Shown: positions 1-7,823, counted from the first letter of the stretch. The stretch is 12,960 nt of DNA from Baffinella frigidus (GCA_026770585.1 MU646398.1:574837-587796), one strand, 5' to 3'. Numbers and translations: made by a program. The notes: generated by a model not told the origin, from the sequence alone.

Positions 1-1
1 C

Positions 2-292
2 TCCTCCTCAGACTCCTCCATGGCCTCCAACAACACCGACTTCAGCGTCCTCGACGCCACTGCGTTTCAGAGGATCGCCTCCTTTGGCCTCACTCCCGGC
101 ATGGCGGCTGTCGCGCAGCAGACGCGCTGGGTGGCGACGCCCCGGCCATCGGCAGAGAAGAGCTGCCACGTGGTCGACGCCGTGATGGACTACCTTGACA
201 CGCTCTCCTCGGGCTGCACCTCTGCGGGCATGGCGGCGGTCCACCAACTCGAGCTTGAGGCGGTTGTGGGAGGGATCGACGTCGAGGGCTGA
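2..292 (+). CDS. 3' end of an unidentified protein-coding gene (open at left edge)
   Basis: An open frame enters from the window edge with serine codons (SSSDSS), passes an in-frame ATG at 20 and stops with TGA at 290-292. Third codon positions are mostly G or C, as expected for real coding DNA in a GC-rich genome and unlike the flanking DNA. Visible protein includes FSVLDATAFQRIASFGL, then VVDAVMDYLDTLSSGC and an acidic, hydrophobic tail ending GGIDVEG. No signal peptide, clear membrane segment or known motif is visible, and I do not recognise the family. The ATG at 20 need not be the start because the frame stays open upstream; this may be a last exon. Repeat-rich DNA without coding character follows directly. 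The gene is on the same strand as the PDE remnant about 0.9 kb downstream, but nothing shows they belong together. Confidence 0.5.
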   Translation, partial: SSSDSSMASNNTDFSVLDATAFQRIASFGLTPGMAAVAQQTRWVATPRPSAEKSCHVVDAVMDYLDTLSSGCTSAGMAAVHQLELEAVVGGIDVEG

Positions 293-314
293 GTATAGTC
301 TCGGTCCTTTCTGG

Positions 315-408
315 GATCGGCTTCTGATCGGCTTCTGACTCAGGTCGGAACCAAGCACCAAGAACCAAGAACCAAGATCAAAGATCCCAAACCCCAAGAA
401 TCAAGAAA
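315..408. repeat. Short tandem repeats: 11-bp duplication plus AACCAAG-type minisatellite
   Basis: The 11-mer gatcggcttct occurs twice in tandem at 315-325 and 326-336. From about 351 a purine-rich A/C repeat (aaccaag, aagatc, aaccccaag variants) runs to about 408. The units are imperfect. This is probably simple-sequence DNA 3' of the first gene. Confidence 0.6.
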
Positions 409-764
409 CGCGAACCTCTCCAGGCCTTGCATCACTCCGTGGGGTTGTTAGCAAGGCTCGATTTTGTACCCGCTTCTCTCCGGATCACATTTGAGCCTTC
501 AATCGCCCGGGGCGAGTTCAGAGGGATTAGGTTGTAAAGTAGGCGCTAGGCGCGAGAAGCAGGAGGCTGATTTTTTCGACATTGTGAATACATGATTCAA
601 ATACATGAACTTGTGCGTGGCTGTGCTCTCGGTGCTGGTCACAAAGGAAGTATGGCTTTCCTGCAGAACAAGTTCCGGTGTCCGCCTATGTTGGGAGCTC
701 GAAGAACCTGACGGACCCAACGTGCGGGACGCCTCGTCCCCCATCACGATAGTTAGCTATTAGG
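409..764. other. No gene recognised
   Basis: No frame here has coding character or a motif I recognise. It contains a short palindrome (cgcccggggcg near 504) and moderately AT-rich unique sequence. It ends at the family A element. Confidence 0.5.
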
Positions 765-873
765 TACAGGGGTACCTCGCTCATAAGAAAATGCCCCCCC
801 CCTAGGACCATAGGTATGGCCTACTGTAGGGTCCTAGGAGGTGGCGGTTTCTTATGAGCGAGGTACCCTTGTA
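765..873. mobile_element. Family A inverted-repeat element, copy 1 (MITE-like)
   Basis: The ends at 765-790 and 848-873 are inverted repeats matching at 25 of 26 positions; the left end reads TA-CAGGGGTACCTCGCTC and continues to ATAAGAAA. Each end can be read as starting with TA, so a TA target duplication with 24-bp inverted repeats is the simplest reading, as in Tc1/mariner-type elements (family knowledge; inference here). The element is only 109 bp and has no transposase, so it would be non-autonomous. The interior carries a second, smaller inverted repeat, cctaggacc (801-809) and ggtcctagg (830-838), around cctactgtagg, and a C-tract near 792-802. A related copy lies at 2862-2957 and a decayed one at 6829-6908. 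Confidence 0.85.
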
Positions 874-1229
874 AGCTAGAAGAGCTATGCGATTTTTGAG
901 GTCCTTAAGGTATGCTTTAGGTCCTTGGGGTTTGTTGGCTTCAGCATAGCCCATTGGTCGAAAGACTCGGAACAATTCAAGGGTGTATGTTTGATGCTTG
1001 AGGCATGCGATAGGATCCCGCTTGACTAGCATGCCCTGAATCTCTGCAACTAGCTCTGCGTGCGTCCAAGAGGGGAGGAGCGCTCTGACAAGCACGCAAG
1101 CTGGGCAGCCTGATTGTTTCGTGATTCAATCCCCAGTTCAACGCCCCTTCCGGGTTTACACCTAGCACTCAGCTGATGGCGAGACGGCACGTGTTTACAT
1201 GTATCGGACCTTTCCAAAAGGAGAAGAAA
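874..1229. other. No gene recognised
   Basis: The 356 bases between the family A element and the PDE remnant contain no frame with coding character. The open frames here are broken in several phases and have unremarkable composition. Upstream exons of the PDE gene would be expected in this direction, but none is recognisable. Confidence 0.45.
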
Positions 1230-1389
1230 ATTCCCGGCCATGCCCGCGCCTCCATGCTCGACAACCCCTGCCACAGCTTCTACCGTGATGCAGATGATAA
1301 ATATCTGCGCGATTTCCTCCGGGGGCATGGCGCGCCTCGACGCCTGGGAACGCTTCGGCGTCTTGTCCGCAGCGTTGTGCCATGACTTG

Positions 1390-1857
1390 GTTAACCTTAA
1401 ACCCAACCCCCTGAAGCCTAACCCCTAAACACCAAACCCTAAACACCAAACCCTAAACCCTAAACACCAAAAACCAAACCCTAAACCCTAAACCCTAAAC
1501 CCTAAACCCTAAACCCTAAACCCTAAACCCTAAACCCTAAACCCCAAACCCTAAACTCTTGACACTAAACCCTAAACCCTAAACCCTAAAACCTAAAACC
1601 TGAACCCTAAACCCTAGGCCCTAAACCTTAAACCCTAGACCCTAGACCCTAGACCCTGCACCCTCAACTCTCAACCAACCCTAAACCCCTAACACTTATC
1701 CCTAAACCCTGAACCCTGAACCATAAACAAAAAAACATAAACCCTAAGCCCTAAACCCCAAACCCTGAACCCTAACCCCTAACCCCAAAACTCTAAACCC
1801 CAAATCCTAATCCCTCAACCCTATACCCTAAATCCTAATCCCGCAATCCTACACCAG
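1390..1857 (+). other. Candidate phase-0 intron filled with telomere-like repeats
   Basis: The first PDE block ends CAT GAC TTG at 1389 and is followed directly by GTTAAC. The second starts GAA CAT CCG GGC at 1858, directly after ACACCAG. Removing 1390-1857 (468 nt) joins HDL to EHPGV in frame, which is how the PDE metal-binding motif reads (HD-L-D/E-H-P-G). The whole interval is C-rich and A-rich telomere-type repeat, so the pyrimidine-rich side lies on the transcribed sense strand. Confidence 0.65.
1396..1850. repeat. Interstitial telomere-like array, CCCTAAA orientation
   Basis: Heptamers of plant type, CCCTAAA, with variants (CACCAAA, CCCTAGA, CCCTGAA, CCCCAAA). A perfect run of nine CCCTAAA units lies at 1479-1541, and the flanks degrade progressively. 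The array occupies nearly the whole candidate PDE intron. Confidence 0.95.
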
Positions 1858-2111
1858 GAACATCCGGGCGTGACCTCCGCGTCCCTCTCCAAGGCGGGGG
1901 CGACCCGACGCACCTCTTCCGGGACGCGCTCCTCGAGAAACACCATGCGCTGCGCGCTCTCGAATTGATGTGCGGCAGCGACGTCGGGATCCTCGAAGGG
2001 CCGCCTTCCCTGGCTTGGACACTCCGCTCTCACAGCTCTGCTCCAACCGCGCGCTCTACGCCCTCTGCTCTGACCTTGAACTCGAAGAGGCGCGCGACTG
2101 GGGGGAGACAG

Positions 2112-2795
2112 ACAGTAGGGTCTCGCCCCCCTCGCTACGTGCCGAGTCGCAGCAGCTGTCAAGCCTCTGGTCAGCCGTAGCCTCCTCGGGGGGGGTACAG
2201 GGCGACCGTGTTGGTGTTTATAACGGTCTCTATAGATTCAACCAGGACCAACCTGTGAGCGGTGTGAGACCAGCACTGTACATTCTACACTGTATCTTCG
2301 GGGAGCGTCGCGCGGAGACAAACTGAGCGAGGTATGGCACAGATCGATCATCGTCTGGTAACGGTACGGGCTATAGGCAATAACGCCGAAACCGCTTTAA
2401 TGAATTCAGTAATCAGTAATCAGTAGGAAGTCCTTATCCGCGGCATCTCTAGGGTGGGGTGAAGTGGTGTACCCACTCGCACTCCGCCACCACTCAGGAT
2501 ACTGAGGTGCTATGGGCTTTTCCGAGAACCCCTCCCGTGATGTAACCGATGCATGTGCCATTCACCCCTGCCGCGGCCATCCTCCGCCTCGGTTGGATAT
2601 CATGGGGGCAAATGTGATGATTTCAAAAGCTGTCGAGATCCAAAATTGGTCTTGACTATACTACAAACTGGACGCGACTGGTATATGCAACCGTCACGTC
2701 CACTTTGCTGATTCGTGCCCGACCCGTGTGCGCCCCTTGCTATCCGACCTTTCGGTGTCTACAGATGAAGAAGGCGTCACCCTCCACGAACCAAG

Positions 2796-2797
<2 letters not shown>
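2112..2797. other. No gene recognised; small CAGTAAT triplication
   Basis: Apart from a possible short tail of the PDE remnant (SRVSPPSLRAESQQLSSLW lies open from about 2112), no frame looks coding. A 7-bp unit, cagtaat, repeats at 2407-2420 and is followed by the variant cagtagg. The sequence gagcgaggtat at 2323-2333 resembles the family A end but has no partner. Confidence 0.45.

Positions 2798-2832
<35 letters not shown>
2798..2832. repeat. CT microsatellite
   Basis: An uninterrupted CT dinucleotide run of about 17 units. Similar tracts lie at 10630-10685 and 12558-12756. Confidence 0.98.
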
Positions 2833-2834
<2 letters not shown>

Positions 2835-2861
2835 CGAGTCGCTTTGGAGGGACAGGATGTT

Positions 2862-2957
2862 TACAGGGGTACCTCGCGCAAAAGAAACCGCCTCCCATGC
2901 CAAGGTCTCTCTGGTGGTCCTTGGGGGGGGGGGGCGGTTTCTTATGAGCGAGGTACC
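2862..2957. mobile_element. Family A inverted-repeat element, copy 2 (right end truncated)
   Basis: The left end begins TA-CAGGGGTACCTCG at 2862 and runs through aagaaaccgcc. The right end at 2933-2957 is identical over 25 bases to 843-867 of copy 1. The two arms pair at all but a few positions, but the terminal CCCTGTA of the right end is missing and replaced by acaggg. The interior differs from copy 1 and holds a G12 tract (2923-2934). No coding capacity. Confidence 0.8.
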
Positions 2958-3037
2958 ACAGGGCGGGGGCGAGAACCTGCACCGACCGCTACTCAGCCAA
3001 CCGTCTTTTGTAAAGTTACACTCGAGTGGAAGCGCAT

Positions 3038-3219
3038 CCACTCGAGACTGACAGTGGCCTTTAATTGAGAGATTGTTTTCACGCTCGCGTCCACGTTTGT
3101 ACTGGAATGGGGTCACGAATTGGGTCACGATCCCCACGGTTTAAGCGTGGGGATCGTGACCAAGCCCCGTACAAACCCTCTGTAGATTATCATTCAAGGC
3201 CACGGTAAGCCTCGAGTGG
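3038..3219. mobile_element. Nested fold-back element with three concentric inverted repeats
   Basis: The outer arms at 3038-3065 and 3192-3219 pair at 24 of 28 positions and start with ccactcgag. Inside these, gtttgtac (3095-3102) pairs perfectly with gtacaaac (3169-3176). At the centre, 3123-3138 pairs perfectly over 16 bases with 3146-3161. An extra ctcgagtgg at 3021-3029 lies just outside the left arm. The whole 182 bp can fold on itself. I see no transposase and no clear target duplication. Confidence 0.65.
3123..3161. repeat. Perfect 16-bp hairpin with 7-nt loop
   Basis: ggtcacgatccccacg and its exact reverse complement flank the loop gtttaag. A partial direct copy of the left arm (ggtcacgaat) lies just upstream at 3111-3120. 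It is the centre of the nested palindrome. As RNA it would form a stable hairpin, but no T-run suggests a terminator. Confidence 0.85.
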
Positions 3220-3360
3220 TTCTGTGAAAACTCTGCAAGCCCGCCGATCCTCTTAAATGCCTGGTTTTGGGGAAGTTTTATAACCTAGGGCATCTATGCT
3301 CTGATGGCACCTAAGGATGCAGTGTTATGAGGCTTCTAAAGTAGATTGGCTTAGGCTTCT

Positions 3361-3485
3361 GGGGTTCAGGGTTTAGGGTTTGGAGTGTAGGGTTTAGGGT
3401 GAAGGTTGTAGGGTATAGGGTGTAGAGTGTAGGGTGCAGGGTGCAGGGTGTATGGTGCCGGGTGTCGTGTGTAGTGTGTAAGGTT
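3361..3485. repeat. Degenerate telomere-like array, TTTAGGG orientation
   Basis: Units drift from GGGTTTA to GGGTGTA and GGGTGCA over about 125 bp. Polarity is opposite to the array at 1396-1850 and matches the large array starting at 3971. Confidence 0.85.
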
Positions 3486-3572
3486 TGATAGGGCGGGCGT
3501 GGCATCTCCACTGCATAAATAACGCGAAGGCAAGGTTTTACACCTTCCCCCAGGAATGCCTTTGAGTCCTAG

Positions 3573-3676
3573 GCATCCCTCAATTGGCCAGTAGTCTCTT
3601 ACGCTCCTACTAAGACCTATAGGCAGGGGCCTACGGATTGCTTGGTGCCGAATATGACCCCCTCGCCTTAATCGAC
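3573..3676. mobile_element. Decayed family B element, copy 3
   Basis: It begins catccctcaattggccagtag, close to the family B end tatcccttaagtggccag. It ends gaatatgaccccctcgcctta, matching the family B inner end (tcaaat-tgacct...ggccacttaa) with many changes. The interior again carries cctata and ggcctacgg motifs. Identification rests on alignment by eye to the two better copies at 6121-6231 and 6672-6775. Confidence 0.5.
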
Positions 3677-3769
3677 CTCTTGCTGGGTCCTAGAGGTCGT
3701 GTTGTCGGTATATACCCCTGCAGTGGCCTACGATCTGTCGGGAAGCAAATATGACCCACTCACCACTTA
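3629..3769. repeat. Direct duplication with 97-bp spacing
   Basis: ggcctacggattg...gaatatgaccccctc from 3629 is repeated as ggcctacgatctg...aaatatgacccactc from 3726. The spacing is about 97 bp. The duplication links the two decayed family B copies and may reflect a tandem or nested insertion. Confidence 0.6.
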
Positions 3770-3777
3770 CAGTGGTA
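3713..3777. mobile_element. Short decayed family B element, copy 4
   Basis: The left end tacccctgcagtggcc matches the right end of copy 2 (atccctgcagtggcc read inverted). The right end caccacttacagtggta is an imperfect inverted partner, and TA bounds both sides. At about 65 bp it is probably an internally deleted derivative. Confidence 0.4.
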
Positions 3778-4000
3778 TCCGGGCCGGGCTATCATAACAC
3801 GCTTGGTCGAACCTCGGTCGGTGTCTGTGTTTTCAAATTGGTACCTGCCGTCCAGCTCTTGAGATTTTGGCTCGTACCCGGTGTTCAATTAGGTCGGGAA
3901 TCAATAAATCTTCAGGGTCCTAAAGGAGGTTTGACCAAACGAGAGATTTGGTCAACCCTCTGGTACAAAGGTTTAGGGTTTTAGGATTCAGGGTTTAAGG

Positions 4001-4001
4001 T

Positions 4002-4082
<81 letters not shown>

Positions 4083-4084
4083 GG
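4001..4084. repeat. Perfect 12-unit TTGAGGG block
   Basis: Twelve exact TTGAGGG heptamers in a row (84 bp), inside an otherwise degenerate TTTAGGG array. Such uniformity indicates recent local amplification of one variant unit. Confidence 0.97.
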
Positions 4085-4430
4085 TGTAGGGTTTGGGGTG
4101 CAGGTTTTGAGGTTTAGGGGTTTGAGGGTCAAGTGTTTAGGGTTAGGGTTGAGTGTTTAAGGTTTGGGATTTAGGGTTTACAATCCAGGGTTTAGGGTTC
4201 AGAGTTTGCGGTGAAGGGTTGAGGGTTGAGGGTTCAGGGTTGAGGGTTCAGGGTTCAGGGTTGAGGGTTCAGGGTTCAGGGTTTTAGGGTTTCGGATGCA
4301 GGGGTTGGGGTCAAGGGTTTGAGGGTTGGGGTTTAGGGTTTAGGATTTAGAGTTTAGGATTTAGGGTTTAGGGTTTAGGGGTTAGGGTTCAGGTTTCAGG
4401 GTTTAGAGTTTTGGTTTCAGAGTGTGGGGG

Positions 4431-6495
4431 TTACTGAATCTTTGAGGATGGGCAAAAGTTCAGGTGTAAGGTTTAGGGTTCAGAGTTTAGGGTTCAGTGT
4501 TTGGAATTTAGGGTTGAGGGTTGAGGGCTGAGGGTTTTAGGATTTGGGGTTTAGGGTTTAAGGTTTAGGATTCAGGGTTTAGGGTTTAGGGTTTAGGGTT
4601 TAGGGTTTAGGGTTTGGGGTTAAGAATTAAGGGTGGAGGGTGGAGGGTGGAGGGACAACTGTTTAGGGTTTATGAATCAGGGTTTAAGCTTTAGGGTTGT
4701 GGTCCAGGGTTTATTGTTTAGGTTTTCAGGTTTAGGGTTTTGGGTTGAGGGTTGAGAAATTAGGGTTTAGGGTTTAGGGTTAAGGTTTAGTTTTCAGGGT
4801 TTAGGGTTAGTTTTCAGGGTTTATGGTTTAGGTTTCAGATTGTGGTGGTCACTGGATCTTTGAGGATGGTTCAGGGTTTAGAGTTTAGGGTTCAGGGTTG
4901 AGAGTTTACGGTCTGGAGTTTAGGATTAAGGGTTTAGGCTTCAGAGTTGAATGTTTTAGGGTTTAGGGTTCAGGGTTCAGGGTATATGGTTTAGGGGTTA
5001 TGGTCTCGGGTCTATGGTTTCGGGTTTAGGGTTTCCGGTTCAGGGTTTAGAGTGTACGGTTTAGGGTTTAGGGATAAAGGTTAGGGTTAAGAATTTAGGT
5101 TTGAGGGTTAAGATTTTAGAATTAAGGGTTTAGGTTACAAATTTTAGGATTTTGGGTTAAGGGTTGATGGTAAAGAATTGAGGGGTTCGGGTTGAGGGTT
5201 CGAGATTGAGGGTTGAGGGTTTAGGATTTTTGATGCAGGGTTTAGGGTAAAGGGGGTGAAGGGTCTGAAGTTTAGGGTTTAGGGTTTAGGGTTTAGGGTT
5301 TAGGGTTAAAGGTTTAGGGTTCAGGGTGTATAGTTAGGGTTTAGGATGTGGGGTTCAGGGTTCAAGTTTCAGGGTTTAGGGTTCAGGCTTTAGAGTGTGG
5401 GAGTTACTGAATGTAGGGTTTAGGGTTTAGGGTTTTTGATGCAGGGTTTAGGGTAAAGGGGGTGAAGGGTCTGGGGTTAAGGGTTTAGGGTCTAGGGTTT
5501 AGGGTTTAGGGTTTAGGGTTTAGGGTTTAGGGTTAGGGTTTAGGGTTTAGGATTTAGGGTTTAGGTTTCAGGGTTTAGGCTTTGGAGTGTGGGGGTTACG
5601 GAATCCTGCTTGTGGCCGGGGTTCAGGGTTCAGGTTTTGGGGTTGTGTGTTCAAGGATACATGTTTAGAGTCAACAGTTTAGTGTTTAGTGGGGTTTATG
5701 GTTCAGTGTTTCATGTTTAGGGTTTAGGGTTTAGGGTTTAGTGTTTAGGGTTTAGGGTGCAGGGTGCAGGGTGCAGGGTGCAGGGTCTAGAGTCTAGGGT
5801 TTAGGGTTTCGGGTTTCGGGATCAGGGTTTCGGGTTGGGGGACAAGTGATTAGTTTTTATGGATCAGGGTTTAAGTCTGAGGGTTTAGGGTCCAGGGTTC
5901 AGGGTTTAGGGTTTATGTTTTATGATTCAGGGTTTGGGGTTGCCGGTTTATGTACAAGGTGGTAGGGTATAGATTATGGGTGAGGGTTGATGGCTTTTGG
6001 TTGAGGGGTTCATGGTCCAGGGTTTGGTGTTCAGGGGTGTTATGTTTGAGTGGTTAGGTCTCCATTAACCTGCTTGTCGTCGGGGTTCAGGGTTCAGGGT
6101 TTTGGGTACAGGATTTAGGGTATCCCTTAAGTGGCCAGGAGGTCAAATTTGACCTTCAAAAGGTCCTAGGCAGGTCCTCGGGCCCTCATACGCCGGTAGG
6201 GCGTATGCGCCTACTAGCCACTTAAGAGATAGGGTTGGGTTTTGAATCTAGGGTTGAGTGTTTGGTGTTCAGGGTTTGGTGTTTGGTGTTTAGGTTTTGG
6301 GGTTCAGGGGTCAGGGTTTAGGGTTAATGGTTTATGGTTCATGGTTCATGGTTTAGGTTTTATGGTTTGCGGTTTATGATTTAGTGTTTAGGATCCATGG
6401 TTGTTTTTACGTGGGGTAGGGTTTACATGTAGTGGTTGCGGTTATGAGGTGTGGGGTTTATGGTTCCACTAGCCTGCTTGTCGTCAGGGTTCAGG
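4431..6495. repeat. Higher-order units inside the telomere-like array
   Basis: A landmark of the form gtgtgggggttactgaat..., followed by ctttgaggatgg or cctgcttgtcgtcggggttcagg, recurs at about 4431, 4849, 5400, 5590, 6063 and 6465. The variants grade into one another from left to right. Separately, a 41-bp segment starting tttttgatgcaggg is exactly duplicated at 5227-5267 and 5433-5473, 206 bp apart. The array therefore grew by segmental duplication as well as heptamer slippage. Confidence 0.75.
6121..6231. mobile_element. Family B inverted-repeat element, copy 1
   Basis: A non-telomeric insertion in the array, from TATCCCTTAAGTGGCCAGGA to its inverted partner ending ccacttaagagata; the terminal 20 bases pair at 17 positions. 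TA bounds both ends, consistent with a TA target duplication. The interior has gtcaaatttgacc, ggtcctagg and cgccggtagggcg. It is about 111 bp with no coding capacity. Telomere-like repeat resumes directly on each side. Confidence 0.85.
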
Positions 6496-6671
6496 GTTCA
6501 GGGTTCAGGGTTCAGGTTTTATGCTGTAGGGGTTTGGGTTTGGAGTCTAGGGTTTAGGGTTCAGGGTTTGGTGTTTAGGGTGTAGGTTTTAGGTTTTATG
6601 GTTTAGGGTTTAGGGTTTAGCGTTTAGTGTTTAGGCTTTAGGGTTCATGATTTATGTTTTATGATTTGGGG

Positions 6672-6775
6672 TATCCCTTAAGTGGCCAGTAGGCCCATAC
6701 GCCCTACCGTAGGAACCTAGGACCTGCTTAGGACCTCTTGGAAGTCAAATCTGACCTCCTGGCCACTGCAGGGAT
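6672..6775. mobile_element. Family B inverted-repeat element, copy 2 (opposite orientation to copy 1)
   Basis: It aligns along its full length with the reverse complement of 6121-6231: tatcccttaagtggcc, agtaggc-catacgccctaccg, cctaggacctgc, gtcaaat-tgacctcctggcc. The right end is altered (cactgcagggat in place of cacttaaggga). It is flanked by the same telomere-like array. Inversion relative to copy 1 argues for separate insertion rather than array duplication. Confidence 0.85.
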
Positions 6776-6828
6776 TGTGTTTGAGGGTTAGGGGTTAGGG
6801 ACAAGGGTTTAGAATTTAGGGTTTAGGG

Positions 6829-6908
6829 TACTAAATTAAGAAAACGCATGGGTCGAATCCAGCCCGTTTTCTCAAGCTGCGTTTTCTTATACACGAGGTA
6901 TCCCTGTA
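6829..6908. mobile_element. Family A element, copy 3 (decayed left end)
   Basis: The right end at 6879-6908 matches copy 1 at about 24 of 30 positions and ends ccctgTA. The left partner is recognisable only as aagaaaacgc (6838-6847), which is exactly inverted to gcgttttctt at 6879-6888. The interior is unrelated to copies 1 and 2. It sits at the right boundary of the large telomere-like array. Confidence 0.6.
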
Positions 6909-7823
6909 GGGGAGGACAGGTTTAAGTTGTAGGGTTTAAGATTGAGGAAGGGGCGTGGAAAAGAAGCTGTGTGCCCTCCCAAACGCTCAGGGGTTTGGGT
7001 TCTTTTTAAAAAACGCTGGAGAGCGTAGTCACATCCATTTTTCGGTACCTCTCGGAGGTTCAAGGGACTTGAGTAAAATGTTTTGCCTCGACTCAACAGC
7101 CGCGCTGGGCGATGGTGCGGAGAGAAAAGCGGGGGTTAATAAATTGACAAAGACAACCGCGGCGAGCCAAAGGGCGGGGTGAGACGAGACATCATAAGGG
7201 CCGGACGGTGAGGATGGATGAAATTTATTGGATAGCCGTCAAATCACAAACTCCTTGGTGCTACAAAACGGAATCCAGCCTGTGGGGCGCGAAGCCCCCG
7301 GAGGGGTGGCTCCATCGGAAGCCCTCCGGGCGACGTGTACTCGACAGTCGCCGATTTTCTATCAAAAAGAGGCCGCCGGAGGCTCTTGCCCACCGACCGT
7401 CTGTGAATTGACACCATCAATATGACCCAACCTTCGGGGATCTGGGCAGGAACCGATTCGGCCGCAAAATGTCCTCTCGAGTAATAACGTGACTCCCACT
7501 TCATGGCAAAAGTAAACTGAGGAATTTCGGGTACTTTGTGGGGGGCGAAATTTTCATTTTGTGATTTTATGGTCACATCCTGGTATTTTTTTTCCCTGCA
7601 TTTCTGAAAAATGTAACTTGATGTTTCTCTTTGGAAACGGCCAAGTTTTCCCGCAACCGCTCTACCATATGAAAAGCCATATTTGGACATTTTTTTCTTG
7701 GTTTTTGTACATTGAGGGTCTGAATAGAGCCATTTGTATCTCTTTTTCTCGAAGGAAAAAGGGGGGGGTAAAATCTGTAGTGGTGTATATCTTACGGTTC
7801 TGTATATTTTGGGTTAGGGTCAG
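6909..7823. other. No gene recognised; moderately AT-rich unique DNA
   Basis: Open frames here lack coding composition and known motifs. One strong GC-rich hairpin is present (listed separately), and a G-rich/T-rich stretch with homopolymers lies at 7530-7810. The last part, ending gggttagggtcag at 7823, is a possible intron end. Confidence 0.5.
7297..7330. repeat. GC-rich hairpin
   Basis: cccggaggg (7297-7305) pairs perfectly with ccctccggg (7322-7330). Inside, ggct and agcc extend the stem imperfectly. No RNA gene family is recognisable. Confidence 0.6.

Larger units (their letters stand above)
1230..2111 (+). pseudogene. Decayed class I cyclic-nucleotide phosphodiesterase (HD-type catalytic domain), two exon-like blocks
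   Basis: PDEase_I enzymes hydrolyse cAMP or cGMP using His and Asp residues that bind two metals. The first block (about 1230-1389) reads ASMLDNPCHSFY in one frame, then shifts near 1282 into VMQMINICAISSGGMARL, then LDAWERFGVLSAALCHDL. This matches the family order NPxHNxxHA...VxQM...LAAxCHDLDHPG. After a candidate intron (1390-1857) the second block opens with EHPGVTSASLSKAG, shifts frame near 1897, and continues DPTHLFRDALLEKHH then ALRALELM, matching the family's LYND.S.LE.HH segment. SDVGILEG fits the usual NIL segment, and a further frame change leads into LYALCSDLELEEARDW. Frameshifts, and loss of the second His of HNxxHA at the first one, argue for a pseudogene; assembly errors are the alternative. 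Only the middle of the catalytic domain remains; N- and C-terminal parts are not visible. Confidence 0.75.
3971..6836. repeat. Large interstitial telomere-like array, TTTAGGG orientation
   Basis: About 2.7 kb of TTTAGGG and variants (TTCAGGG, TTGAGGG, TTTTGGG, TGCAGGG), broken only by the family B insertions at 6121-6231 and 6672-6775. Perfect TTTAGGG runs are short (about five units at 4578-4612 and similar runs near 5280 and 5500), so it is old or a long-diverged satellite rather than a fresh telomere. It contains no gene; frames inside are repeat artefacts. Recurrent non-telomeric landmarks show a higher-order organisation. Confidence 0.95.

Noticed and set aside
20-22. ATG at 20 as a secure start codon
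   Set aside because: The frame is open upstream to the window edge with in-frame serine codons, so the start may lie outside the window.
2320-2336. Possible further family A end (gagcgaggtat)
   Set aside because: Only about 10-11 bases match and no inverted partner is found nearby, so chance is likely.
2694-3137. Frames with long RE or SL dipeptide repeats on both strands
   Set aside because: They are translations of the CT microsatellite and the family A element, not genes. The same applies to the frames around 10468-10859.
3971-6836. CRISPR array or other spaced-repeat array
   Set aside because: The repeats are contiguous degenerate heptamers without unique spacers of constant length; the setting is eukaryotic.
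6848-6862. GGTCGAATCC resembling a tRNA T-loop
   Set aside because: It lies inside the decayed family A element, lacks the expected TTC triplet context, and no cloverleaf can be formed.
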